Shown here piece by piece: positions 23,589 through 31,669 of a DNA stretch of 64,000 nucleotides. Source of the DNA: Streptomyces sp. NBC_00414 (GTDB lineage: Bacteria; Actinomycetota; Actinomycetes; Streptomycetales; Streptomycetaceae); NCBI RefSeq assembly GCF_036038375.1, contig NZ_CP107935.1:6696001-6760000 (forward strand). Reading direction: 5' to 3'. Numbering within the stretch: position 1 is the first letter of the stretch; every line of letters begins with the position of its first letter. A program made the translations under genes and the position numbers. The notes beneath the pieces were generated by a model. It worked only from the letters and a program-made list of their open reading frames with translations. It searched no databases and had not been told where the DNA came from.

Positions 23589-24467
23589 TCAGCTGGAACT
23601 GCTGGACTTGGCGGAATCGCCGGTACCACCGGCTCCGCCGAAACCGTCGGCGTGCTCCGCCGCCCAGCTCGCGAAGGTGCGGGCCTCGCGGCCGGTGACC
23701 TCGCGCACCACGTCGGTCACGGGGCCGGGGGTGACGGCCGACTCGGCGAGGTAGTCGAGCAGCATCTCGACGACCGGCGGCGGCATATGGGCGCTCATCG
23801 CCTCGCGCCCGGCCTCACGGCTCAGCTCCTCGAAGCGGATGTCCCGGCCGAGCACCTCCGCCAGCACGCCCACCTGCTCGATCTGTGTCAGCGCCCGCGG
23901 TCCCGTCACCAGGTACCGGGCGCCCGCGTGGCCGTCCTCCACCAGCGCGGCCGTCAGCACCGCCGCGATGTCGGCCTCGTGGACGATCGCGCGGGCGGCC
24001 TTGCCGTAGGGCGCGCGCACCACGTTCTCCGTACGGATCGAATCGCCCCACTTCCAGAGGGTGTTGCCGGCGAACTCGTCGGGGCGTACGAAGGTCCAGT
24101 CCGCCCCGCTGTCCTCGACGGCCCGCTCCACCGTGCGGTGGTGCCGGTGGCTGGGGTTGCTCTCGTCGTCCAGCACAGAGCTGGACGACAGGACGACGAT
24201 GTGCCGGACCCCCGCCTTGCGGGCGAGCGCCGCGACCTCGTGGGCGGTCCCGGGCACCGGGAAGAGGTACATCCGGTCGATGCCCTCCAGGGCGGCGGGC
24301 AGGGTTCCGGGCTGCTCCAGGTCGCCCTGGACGACCTCGACGCCGGCCGGCAGCGCGGCGGCCCCGGGCGTCCGGGTGAGCGCCCGCACATGATGTCCCG
24401 AGGCCACCAGGCTCTCCGTGACATGGCGGCCCACCTTCCCCGTGGCACCGGTCAGCAGGATGTTCAA
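23589..24467 (-). CDS. NmrA-type NAD(P)-binding oxidoreductase
   Basis: 292-aa atypical SDR with Rossmann motif ILLTGATGKVGRHV at the very N-terminus. It has no YxxxK active site, so it belongs to the NmrA/quinone-reductase-like group. VLSSSSVLDDES and WTFVRPDEFAGN are typical. The C-terminus ends in a run of Ser. It is divergent from a SnoaL2-like gene (24741). In nogalamycin, SnoaL2 works with the reductase SnoaW in a two-component 1-hydroxylase, so a similar reductase-plus-hydroxylase pair is proposed here. Homology to SnoaW itself could not be tested. Confidence 0.8.
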   Translation of the reverse strand: MNILLTGATGKVGRHVTESLVASGHHVRALTRTPGAAALPAGVEVVQGDLEQPGTLPAALEGIDRMYLFPVPGTAHEVAALARKAGVRHIVVLSSSSVLDDESNPSHRHHRTVERAVEDSGADWTFVRPDEFAGNTLWKWGDSIRTENVVRAPYGKAARAIVHEADIAAVLTAALVEDGHAGARYLVTGPRALTQIEQVGVLAEVLGRDIRFEELSREAGREAMSAHMPPPVVEMLLDYLAESAVTPGPVTDVVREVTGREARTFASWAAEHADGFGGAGGTGDSAKSSSSS

Positions 24468-24638
24468 GGCCCCTCCTCGGCGTACGAAGCGGTGCTCCCC
24501 GGCGCTGTGCCGTGCGTGGTGCGCTGTGCGCTGCGCTGCGTCGGGAGGCGGTTTCAGGCGCCAAGGCTGTCGTGCCGGGCTAGAGGACCCCGTGAGCCCC
24601 GATGGATCCCGGCGGGCCTTCCCGGACCCCGGGCGGCA

Positions 24639-24689
24639 TCGGCCGCCGCTCCAGGGAGAATGGAGCGATCCTGCAGCCGTTCTCAGGCG
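24639..24689 (+). promoter_or_regulatory. Candidate SARP heptads between the hydroxylase pair
   Basis: TCGGCCG (24639), TCCAGGG (24650), TGGAGCG (24661), TGCAGCC (24672) and TCAGGCG (24683) are spaced by 11 bp. TCCAGGG is the same anchor heptad as at 3760. The set ends 51 bp before the SnoaL2-like start. The remainder of the 273-bp spacer shows nothing clear. Confidence 0.4.
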
Positions 24690-24740
24690 GGGGAGGGGCA
24701 GTCTGGCGTGACATCGTCCGCGAGACTGTGAGGAATCGCC

Positions 24741-25178
24741 ATGTCAATGGCCGAGCGCAAGGCCCTGTGTCTGGAAATGGTCGCCGCCTGGAACCGGTGG
24801 GACCTGAGCGGGATCATCAAGCACTGGTCGCCGGACATCGTGCACTACTCCGAGGACACCGAGGTGAGTTCCGCCGACATGATCAAGCTCATGGAGGGCG
24901 GGCTGCAGGCGTTCCCCGATCTCCAGCTCGAAGTGAAGAGCATCATGGCCGAGGAGGACCGGGTCACCCTGCGCATCACCGTGACCGCCACCCACTCGCG
25001 CGAGTTCATGGGCGTGCCGCCGACCGGTGAGCGCGTCAGCTGGCACCTGGTGGAGGAACTGCGCTTCGAGGACGCCAAGGTCGTCGAGCACTGGGACGTC
25101 ATCAACATGCGGCCGCTGCTGGTCAAGCTGGGCAAGCTGCCCGACGTCCCCAAGGTGGAACTGGAGACGAGCGTCTGA
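24741..25178 (+). CDS. SnoaL2/AclR-like polyketide hydroxylase
   Basis: 145-aa SnoaL-fold protein: MVAAWNRWDLSGIIKHWSPD, FMGVPPTGERVSWHLVEELRF and VVEHWDVINM. It differs from the ring cyclases (no RDWPD motif) and resembles SnoaL2 and AclR, which act as hydroxylases on anthracycline aglycones. With the divergent NmrA-type reductase it could introduce the C1 hydroxyl. A second ATG two codons downstream is also possible; GAGGA precedes both. Followed by a hairpin at 25195-25219. Confidence 0.8.
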   Translation: MSMAERKALCLEMVAAWNRWDLSGIIKHWSPDIVHYSEDTEVSSADMIKLMEGGLQAFPDLQLEVKSIMAEEDRVTLRITVTATHSREFMGVPPTGERVSWHLVEELRFEDAKVVEHWDVINMRPLLVKLGKLPDVPKVELETSV

Positions 25179-25194
25179 CCTGCGCGGACGTTCA

Positions 25195-25219
25195 GCCGCC
25201 GGCTCGTGGGTCCGGCGGC
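25195..25219. terminator. Small GC hairpin after the SnoaL2-like gene
   Basis: 8-bp perfect stem GCCGCCGG/CCGGCGGC with a 9-nt loop, 17 bp after the stop. Probably a terminator separating the hydroxylase gene from padR. Confidence 0.5.
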
Positions 25220-25390
25220 CGGAGCCCGGGGGCGCGGGCCTGTCCCGTGCCCCCGGGCACGCGGGCCCCCAGGCGCTCAAGCCCTCCGCGCGTCCGGGCG
25301 TTCTCCGCCGTGCCCGGGGCGGCTAACTAAGCTGACGCCCAGGCGGGGCGGCGGACAGGAAAGCGCCGCACCAGACGGAACGGGGTGACG

Positions 25391-25999
25391 ATGTCGGCGA
25401 CGCGGTTGCTGGTCCTCGGAGTGGTACGCGGCTTCGGCAGGACGCACGGTTACCGGGTGCGGACCGAGCTGCTGTCCTGGGGGATCGACGACTGGGCCAA
25501 CGTCAAACCCGGTTCGATCTACCACGCGCTGCGGCAGCTGGCGAAGATCGGCTTGCTGGAGGCCAGCGAGATCGCGCACTGGCCGGGGCGGGTGGACTAC
25601 AGCGTGACTCCCGAGGGGGACGAGGAGTTCTTCCGGCTGCTGGTCGACGCCCTTGAACGGCCCGAGCACCGCGCCGACATGCTCAGCGCCGGCCTCGCCC
25701 TGATGCCCGCGCTCTCCCGCGACCGCGCCGTGGCGGCCCTCTCCACCCGCCTGCACGTCCTGGAGGCCCAGCGGGCGGCGCTGCGCAAGGAATCCGCCCC
25801 GGTGCACGCCGAGGGCCTGCCGACTCATCTGGGCGAGCTGTGGACGATGCGCACGCGGTACGCCGACCTCGGCGTGGAGTGGACCCAGGACCTGCTGGAA
25901 CGGGTCAGGTCGGGGGAGTACGAGATGGCGGGCGAGCACGGGCACTCCTTCGGGACGCCGGGGTCGTGGCGCACGCTGGTCGGGCCGTTGGCGGAGTGA
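25391..25999 (+). CDS. PadR-family transcriptional regulator
   Basis: 202-aa PadR protein. The winged helix covers residues ~1-80 (HGYRVRTELLSWG, VKPGSIYHALRQLAKIGLLEA, VDYSVTPEGDEEF), followed by a long C-terminal helical dimerisation region. PadR proteins next to DrrAB-type exporters usually repress them and are released by the drug. Palindromes of the AATCAA-TTTGATT type occur just downstream, before the exporter, and upstream of the gene at 20563. Its own upstream region lacks the palindrome. ATG at 25391 chosen; a GTG at 25385 is also open. Confidence 0.88.
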   Translation: MSATRLLVLGVVRGFGRTHGYRVRTELLSWGIDDWANVKPGSIYHALRQLAKIGLLEASEIAHWPGRVDYSVTPEGDEEFFRLLVDALERPEHRADMLSAGLALMPALSRDRAVAALSTRLHVLEAQRAALRKESAPVHAEGLPTHLGELWTMRTRYADLGVEWTQDLLERVRSGEYEMAGEHGHSFGTPGSWRTLVGPLAE

Positions 26000-26019
26000 C
26001 GCCTCTTCGCATGACCAAC

Positions 26020-26083
26020 TAATCAAACTTGCATAGTGGGCTGTCCGTGCTCTAGCTTGGAGCAGTAATCAAGTTTGATTACT
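26020..26083. promoter_or_regulatory. Paired putative PadR operators before the exporter
   Basis: AGTAATCAAGTTTGATTACT at 26064-26083 is a 20-bp palindrome, perfect except for the two central bases. A related half-palindrome TAATCAAACTTG lies at 26020-26031, 44 bp upstream. Both are AT-rich islands between padR and the exporter ATPase gene, matching the CAAATTTGATT pair at 20490 and 20538. Confidence 0.65.
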
Positions 26084-26192
26084 GATCTGCGCGTGTCGTT
26101 CGATCCCTGCCCTTCCACCCTCAGGGGCTCTCCCCGTGCGCCTGTCATGGCGCGCAGCCTCTCGTGGCGCATCAGGACCTAGGAGTCACAGA

Positions 26193-27173
26193 TTGAGTTC
26201 GCAATCCACACTTGCCATCGAGACGTCGGGCCTGGTCAAAACCTTCGGTGAGACCCGGGCCGTCGACGGTGTCGACCTGGCCATCCCGCAGGGCGTCGTC
26301 TACGGCGTGCTGGGACCCAACGGCGCGGGCAAGACGACGACGATCCGGATGCTGTCCACCCTGCTGACCCCCGACGGCGGCACCGCCCGGGTGCTCGGGC
26401 ACGACGTGGTCAAGGAGGCCGGGGCGGTACGCAGCCGGGTGAGTCTCACCGGTCAGTTCGCCTCGATCGACGAGGACCTCACCGCCACCGAGAACCTGAC
26501 CCTGCTCGCCCGGCTGCTGGGCTTCTCCCGCACCCAGGCCGCCGCCCGGGCCGAGGAACTGCTCGCGGCCTTCGATCTCACGGAGGCCGCCGGACGGCAG
26601 TCCAAGACCTTCTCCGGAGGGATGCGCCGCCGGCTCGACATCGCCGCCAGCCTCGTCGTCACCCCCGACCTGCTCTTCCTGGACGAGCCGACCACCGGGC
26701 TCGACCCGCGCAGCCGCAACCAGGTGTGGGACAGCGTGCGGGCCATGGTGGCCCTGGGCACCACGATCCTGCTGACCACGCAGTACCTGGACGAGGCCGA
26801 CCAGCTGGCCGACCGGATCGCCGTCATCGACCACGGCCGGGTCATCGCCGAGGGCACCACGGGCGAGCTCAAGTCGTCGGTCGGCACCGGAGCCCTGCAC
26901 GTACGGCTCGTCAACGCCGAGAACCGCCCCGAGGCCGCCCAGTTGCTCACCCGGGCCCTCGCCTCACCGGTCTTCCAGGAGTCCGACCCGTTCGCGCTCT
27001 CCGTGCGGACCGACGACCACGCGCGGGTCGCCGGAGCCCTGGCCGAACTCGCCCGCTCCGAGATCGCGGTCTCGGACTTCGCACTCGGCCGGCCCAGCCT
27101 CGACGAGGTCTTCCTCGCCCTGACCGGGCGCCCCGCGGAAGACGCACAGACCGACCAGGAGGACGCGGCATGA
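26193..27173 (+). CDS. Daunorubicin-resistance-type ABC exporter ATPase
   Basis: 326-aa ABC ATP-binding protein of the DrrA group. Walker A GPNGAGKTTT, signature FSGGMRRRLDIAASL, Walker B LLFLDEPTTGLD, and the C-terminal DrrA-type extension (VSDFALGRPSLDEVFLALTG). It powers export of the anthracycline with the permease encoded next. The start is TTG at 26193, with AGGAG 7 bp upstream; no ATG or GTG suits the conserved N-terminus. The stop overlaps the permease start (ATGA). Confidence 0.93.
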   Translation: MSSQSTLAIETSGLVKTFGETRAVDGVDLAIPQGVVYGVLGPNGAGKTTTIRMLSTLLTPDGGTARVLGHDVVKEAGAVRSRVSLTGQFASIDEDLTATENLTLLARLLGFSRTQAAARAEELLAAFDLTEAAGRQSKTFSGGMRRRLDIAASLVVTPDLLFLDEPTTGLDPRSRNQVWDSVRAMVALGTTILLTTQYLDEADQLADRIAVIDHGRVIAEGTTGELKSSVGTGALHVRLVNAENRPEAAQLLTRALASPVFQESDPFALSVRTDDHARVAGALAELARSEIAVSDFALGRPSLDEVFLALTGRPAEDAQTDQEDAA

Positions 27174-28024
27174 CCCTCACATCCGAGACGAAGGCCGCCC
27201 CGGGCGTGCCCGCCGACGCCCTGCGCAAGGCCCTCACCAGTCAGATCCGCCCTTCCCGCCCCAACCCGCTGACCGCCGTACGGGTCTCGGCCTGGCGGAC
27301 GATGCGGAAGATGAAGCACTACGGCGTGGCCGTGCTGTTCGACGTCACGCTGATGCCGATCATCTTCCTGCTGACCTTCACCTATCTCTTCGGCGGCGCG
27401 TTCGCCGGCTCGACCAAGGAGTACCTGCAGTACTTCCTGCCGGGCGTCCTCGTGCAGACCGTCATCATGCCGACCGTCTACACCGGCACCGCGCTCAACA
27501 TGGACATCACCCGGGGGATCTACGACCGCTTCCGGACCCTGCCGTTCTGGCAGCCGGCCACCATCGTGGGCAGCCTCCTCGGCGACGTCGTCCGCTATGT
27601 GCTGGCGCTGACCACCACGATGGGTGTCGGTCTCGCGCTGGGCTTCCGGCCCGACGGCGGAGTGGGCGGCGTGCTGGCCGCGATGCTCCTCCTGCTGGTC
27701 TTCGCGGTGAGCGTCAGCTGGATCTTCGCCGCGCTGGGTGTGGTCGCCAAGGCGCCCGAGACGGTGTCCGGGTCCAGCATGCTGGTGATGTTCCCGCTGG
27801 TCTTCACGAGCAACATCTTCGTGGAGCCGGAGACGATGCCGGGGTGGATGGAGGCGATCGTCAACGCGAATCCGGTCAGTAACGCGGCCACGGCTGTTCG
27901 TGGGCTGGTCCACGGTGACGCGAGCGGGGCGGATATCGGGTGGGTGTTGCTTGCCAGCGGGGTGATTACGTTGATCTTCGCGCCGTTGACGATGCATCTG
28001 TATCGCGCGAAGAGTCGGCAGTAG
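27170..28024 (+). CDS. Daunorubicin-resistance-type ABC exporter permease
   Basis: 284-aa ABC-2 membrane protein of the DrrB group with about six transmembrane segments after a ~60-residue cytoplasmic N-terminus. Conserved: YLQYFLPGVLVQTVIMPTVYTG, RGIYDRFRTLPF, and NIFVEPETMPGWMEAIVNANPVS. With the ATPase it forms the self-resistance efflux pump. Likely the last gene of the anthracycline cluster; repeats and core genes follow. Confidence 0.93.
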   Translation: MTLTSETKAAPGVPADALRKALTSQIRPSRPNPLTAVRVSAWRTMRKMKHYGVAVLFDVTLMPIIFLLTFTYLFGGAFAGSTKEYLQYFLPGVLVQTVIMPTVYTGTALNMDITRGIYDRFRTLPFWQPATIVGSLLGDVVRYVLALTTTMGVGLALGFRPDGGVGGVLAAMLLLLVFAVSVSWIFAALGVVAKAPETVSGSSMLVMFPLVFTSNIFVEPETMPGWMEAIVNANPVSNAATAVRGLVHGDASGADIGWVLLASGVITLIFAPLTMHLYRAKSRQ

Positions 28025-28055
28025 TGGTGAGGGGCGCGGGGGCGTCGTGGCTGGT

Positions 28056-28160
28056 TGCGCCGTTCCCCGCGCCCCTTCAGGGCGAAAGGCGAAGGACTGC
28101 GCCGTTCCCCGCGCCCCTTCAGGGCGAAAGGCGAAAGACTGCGCCGTTCCCCGCGCCCCT
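28056..28160. repeat. 42-bp repeat, three copies, of a dispersed family
   Basis: Two full units (28056-28097, 28098-28139) and a third partial unit of TGCGCCGTTCCCCGCGCCCC followed by TTCAGGGCGAAAGGCGAA. The same core appears inverted in the palindrome at 32541-32610 and again at 44112-44215, so it is a genome-dispersed element. The spacer 28025-28318 holds this and a terminator only. Confidence 0.85.
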
Positions 28161-28253
28161 GGGGAGCTTGAGGTGCCCCTGAACGAGCCACGGCGGCCGG
28201 GCTGGTTGTCTCCCCCGTCGGCCGGTGCCGAGCTGCCGTGGCTCCCCTTCCCC

Positions 28254-28309
28254 CACACGGAAGCGGCGCCTCCGAGGCCATGAGCCTTCGGAGGCGCCGC
28301 TTCCGTGTG
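28254..28309. terminator. Strong bidirectional terminator between exporter and pepN
   Basis: Perfect 22-bp stem (28254-28275 with 28288-28309) and 12-nt loop between the convergent exporter permease and pepN. It marks the probable right border of the biosynthetic cluster. Confidence 0.9.
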
Positions 28310-28318
28310 CGGGGGCGG

Positions 28319-30946
28319 TTACTCCCCGGCCGGGGACGCCGTCGACGCGGCCGTGTCCGCCGCCTGTGCCTTCAGGGCGCGCTCGACACCAGAGCGGGAC
28401 TCCGAGATCAGCCGCCGCAGCGCCGCGCTCGGCTCCGCCGAGGCCAGCCACTCGTCCGTCTTCGCCAGGGTGTCCGCGGAGACCTGGACCGACGGGTAGA
28501 GGCCGACCACGATCTGCTGGGCCATCTCGTGCGAACGCGAGTCCCAGACGCCCTTGACCGCCGCGAAGTACTTGTCCGTGTACGGGGCGAGCAGTTCACG
28601 CTGGCCGAACTGCACGAAGCCGCCGATCACGGCCTCCTGGACGGCGTTCGGCAGCTTGTCGGACTCGACGACCGACGCCCAGGCCTCCGCCTTCGCCTCC
28701 TCGGTCGGGCGGGCGGCCCGGGCGGTCGCCGCGTGGCGCTCACCGGCGGCCGTCTTGTCCCGCTCGTACTCGCTGGTGATCTCGGCGTCGTCGAAGCGGC
28801 CCACCGCCGCGAGCCGCTGCACGAACGACCAGCGCAGCTCGGTGTCCACGGCCAGGCCCTCGACGCTCTCCCGGCCGTCGAGCAGGCCCTCCAGAAGGTC
28901 CAGCTGCTCCGGCGTACGGGCCGTCGACGCGAACGCGCGCGCCCAGGCCAGCTGGTGGTCGCCGCCCGCCTCGGAGGACCGCAGGTGGGCCAGCGTGGCG
29001 TCCGTCCAGCGGGTCAGCAGCGCCTCGCGGGCGTTCGGGTCGGCGTACAGCTCGACCGCCGTCAGCACCTGGCGGTGCAGCGACTGCACGACGCCGATGT
29101 CCGACTCCTTGCCGATCCCGGACAGGACGAGCGAGAGGTAGTCGCGGGTCGCCAGTTCGGCGTCGCGGGTCATGTCCCAGGCCGAGGCCCAGCACAGGGC
29201 GCGCGGCAGCGAGGCCTTGAAGTCGCCGAGGTGCTCGGTGACGAACGCGAGGGACTGCTCGTCGAGGCGGACCTTCGCGTAGCTGAGGTCGTCGTCGTTG
29301 AGGAGGATCACGGCGGCGCGGGGCTTGCCCACCAGCTGGGGCACCTCGGTCAGTTCGCCGTCCACGTCCAGCTCGACACGCTCGCCGCGCACCAGCTTGC
29401 CGCTGTCGTCGTCCAGGTCGTACAGGCCGACCGCGATGCGGTGCGGGCGCAGGGTCGGCTCGCCCTTGGCGCCGGCGGGCAGGGCCGGGGCCTCCTGGCG
29501 GATCGCGAAGGAGGTGATGACGCCGTTCGCGTCCGTCTCGATCTGCGGGCGCAGGATGTTGATGCCGGCCGTCTGCAGCCACTTCTGCGACCAGGTGCCC
29601 AGATCGCGGCCGCTGGTCTCCTCCAGCGCGCCGAGCAGGTCGGACAGCTGCGTGTTCCCGAACGCGTGCGCCTTGAAGTACGCCTGCACGCCCCGGAAGA
29701 ACTCGTCCTGGCCGACGTACGCCACGAGCTGCTTGAGGACGCTGGCGCCCTTGGCGTACGTGATGCCGTCGAAGTTGACGAGCACGTCGTCGAGGTCGTT
29801 GATCTGGGCCATGATCGGGTGCGTGGAGGGCAGCTGGTCCTGCCGGTACGCCCACGTCTTCATGGAGTTGGCGAACGTGGTCCACGAGTGCGGCCAGCGG
29901 GAGTCCGCGGCGTACGCCTGGCAGGCGATCGAGGTGTAGGTCGCGAAGGACTCATTGAGCCACAGGTCGTTCCACCACTCCATCGTCACGAGGTCGCCGA
30001 ACCACATGTGGGCCAGCTCGTGCAGGATGGTCTCCGCCCGCACCTCGTACGCGGCGTCCGTCACCTTCGACCGGAAGACGTACTGGTCGCGGATGGTCAC
30101 CGCGCCCGCGTTCTCCATCGCGCCCGCGTTGAACTCCGGCACGAACAGCTGGTCGTACTTCTTGAACGGGTACGCGTAGTCGAACTTCTCCTGGAACCAC
30201 TCGAAGCCCTGCCGAGTGACCGCGAAGATCGCGTCCGAGTCGAGGAACTCGGCGAGCGAGGGCCGGCAGTAGATGCCCAGCGGGACACTCTGCCCGTCCT
30301 TCTCGTACACGCTGTGCACCGAGTGGTACGGACCGAGGATCAGCGCCGTGATGTACGTGGAGATCCGCGGCGTCGGCTCGAACTCCCAGACGTCGTCCTT
30401 CGGTTCCGGCGTCGGCGAGTTGGAGATGACGGTCCAGCCGGAGGGCGCCTTCACGGTGAACTGGAAGGTGGCCTTCAGGTCGGGCTGCTCGAAGCTCGCG
30501 AAGACACGGCGGGCGTCCGGGACCTCGAACTGGGTGTAGAGGTAGGCCTGCTGGTCGACCGGGTCGACGAACCGGTGCAGCCCCTCACCGGTGTTCGTGT
30601 ACGCGCAGTCGGCCACGACCCGCAGGACGTTGCGGCCCTCCAGGATGCCCGGGAGCGCGATCCGTGAGTCCTTGAAGACCTCGGCGGGGTCCAGGGCGTC
30701 GCCGTTGAGGGCGATCTCGTGGACGGCCGGGGCGACCAGGTCGATGAAGGACGCGCCGTTCTCGGCCGAGTCGAAGCGCACCGTGGTCACGGACCGGTAG
30801 GTGCCGCCCCCGCTCTCGGCGTCGCCGGAGAGGGAGGTACCCCCACCCTGCGCGCCGGAGAGGTCGAGATCGATCTCGTACGAGTCAACGGTGAGCAGTT
30901 TTGCCCGCTGCTGCGCCTCTTCGCGGGTCAGGTTTGTGCCAGGCAC
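28319..30946 (-). CDS. pepN: Aminopeptidase N (M1 family), copy 1
   Basis: 875-aa zinc metallopeptidase that removes N-terminal residues from peptides. GAMEN motif in FNAGAMENAG near residue 276, zinc site HELAHMWFGDL near 305 with the distal Glu in WLNESFA, then the M1 C-terminal helical domain. No signal peptide, so cytoplasmic. GTG at 30946 has GAGGAG 9 bp upstream. A second full-length pepN is at 44261-46864; both retain all catalytic motifs. This one marks the beginning of the conserved chromosomal block right of the anthracycline cluster. Confidence 0.97.
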   Translation of the reverse strand: MPGTNLTREEAQQRAKLLTVDSYEIDLDLSGAQGGGTSLSGDAESGGGTYRSVTTVRFDSAENGASFIDLVAPAVHEIALNGDALDPAEVFKDSRIALPGILEGRNVLRVVADCAYTNTGEGLHRFVDPVDQQAYLYTQFEVPDARRVFASFEQPDLKATFQFTVKAPSGWTVISNSPTPEPKDDVWEFEPTPRISTYITALILGPYHSVHSVYEKDGQSVPLGIYCRPSLAEFLDSDAIFAVTRQGFEWFQEKFDYAYPFKKYDQLFVPEFNAGAMENAGAVTIRDQYVFRSKVTDAAYEVRAETILHELAHMWFGDLVTMEWWNDLWLNESFATYTSIACQAYAADSRWPHSWTTFANSMKTWAYRQDQLPSTHPIMAQINDLDDVLVNFDGITYAKGASVLKQLVAYVGQDEFFRGVQAYFKAHAFGNTQLSDLLGALEETSGRDLGTWSQKWLQTAGINILRPQIETDANGVITSFAIRQEAPALPAGAKGEPTLRPHRIAVGLYDLDDDSGKLVRGERVELDVDGELTEVPQLVGKPRAAVILLNDDDLSYAKVRLDEQSLAFVTEHLGDFKASLPRALCWASAWDMTRDAELATRDYLSLVLSGIGKESDIGVVQSLHRQVLTAVELYADPNAREALLTRWTDATLAHLRSSEAGGDHQLAWARAFASTARTPEQLDLLEGLLDGRESVEGLAVDTELRWSFVQRLAAVGRFDDAEITSEYERDKTAAGERHAATARAARPTEEAKAEAWASVVESDKLPNAVQEAVIGGFVQFGQRELLAPYTDKYFAAVKGVWDSRSHEMAQQIVVGLYPSVQVSADTLAKTDEWLASAEPSAALRRLISESRSGVERALKAQAADTAASTASPAGE

Positions 30947-31058
30947 GCGGTCATCTCCTCGTTATGGGTGGGTTGCGTCATCCTTCCACGGGAGATGCGG
31001 GAGTGCGATGTCCGTTTCCCGCCGGTGTCGGGGGCGGGCGCGGGGCCACCCTGGAGCC

Positions 31059-31568
31059 ATGACCAGCCATCACGTACGTCCCATCGAGCCCCAGGTGTTG
31101 AAGGAACTCCGCGCGACGGACGACGCCGGGCGTCCGTGCGTCCCCGTAGAGGACACGGAGGGCGGGGCACCGCTCCGCTGCTGCCTCAGGCGCAGCGAAC
31201 CCGGGGAGCGCATCGCCCTCGTCTCGTACGCGCCCCTGCGCCGCTGGGCCGACCGCACGGGCGCGCGGCCCGGAGCGTACGACGAACAGGGTCCCGTCTT
31301 CGTCCACGCCGAGGAGTGCGCGGGCCCCGACCTCGCCGGGTATCCGTTCGCCCGGCCCGGTGCCCTGCGCGTCCTGCGCCGCTACTCCGCCGAGGGCCAC
31401 ATCCTCGGCGGACGCCTCCTGGAGATCCCGGAGCCGGCCGGCCAGGAGTCGGCCGACGAGGCCCTGGACGCGGTTCTCACGGAGGCCTTCGCCGACTCCG
31501 AGGTGGCCCTCGTGCACGTCAGGGCCGTCGAGTACGGCTGCCTTCTCTACGAGGTGCGCCGCCCCTGA
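31059..31568 (+). CDS. DUF1203 family protein
   Basis: 169-aa protein of the DUF1203 type: RCCLRRSEPGERIALVSYAPL, GPVFVHAEECAGP, YPFARPGALRVLRRYSAEG and VHVRAVEYGCLLYEVRR. The family has no established function. Cys-His-rich segments may bind a metal, but this is not shown. ATG at 31059 chosen because it starts the conserved region (GGAGCC upstream). Divergent from pepN with a 112-bp spacer. Confidence 0.8.
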   Translation: MTSHHVRPIEPQVLKELRATDDAGRPCVPVEDTEGGAPLRCCLRRSEPGERIALVSYAPLRRWADRTGARPGAYDEQGPVFVHAEECAGPDLAGYPFARPGALRVLRRYSAEGHILGGRLLEIPEPAGQESADEALDAVLTEAFADSEVALVHVRAVEYGCLLYEVRRP

Positions 31569-31669
31569 CGGTCCGGATCTGGGCAGGGAGGACTGGTACG
31601 TAAAGGACTGGGAACCCGGGTTCGAGTCAAGTGGACCGGCTATGAACCGAGTTGTGGGGGAAAGTCCTG

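Noticed and set aside
31606..31640. GGTTCGAGTC, resembling a tRNA T-arm
   Set aside because: No acceptor stem, anticodon arm or D-arm can be folded around it; it is the leader of the lipoprotein gene.
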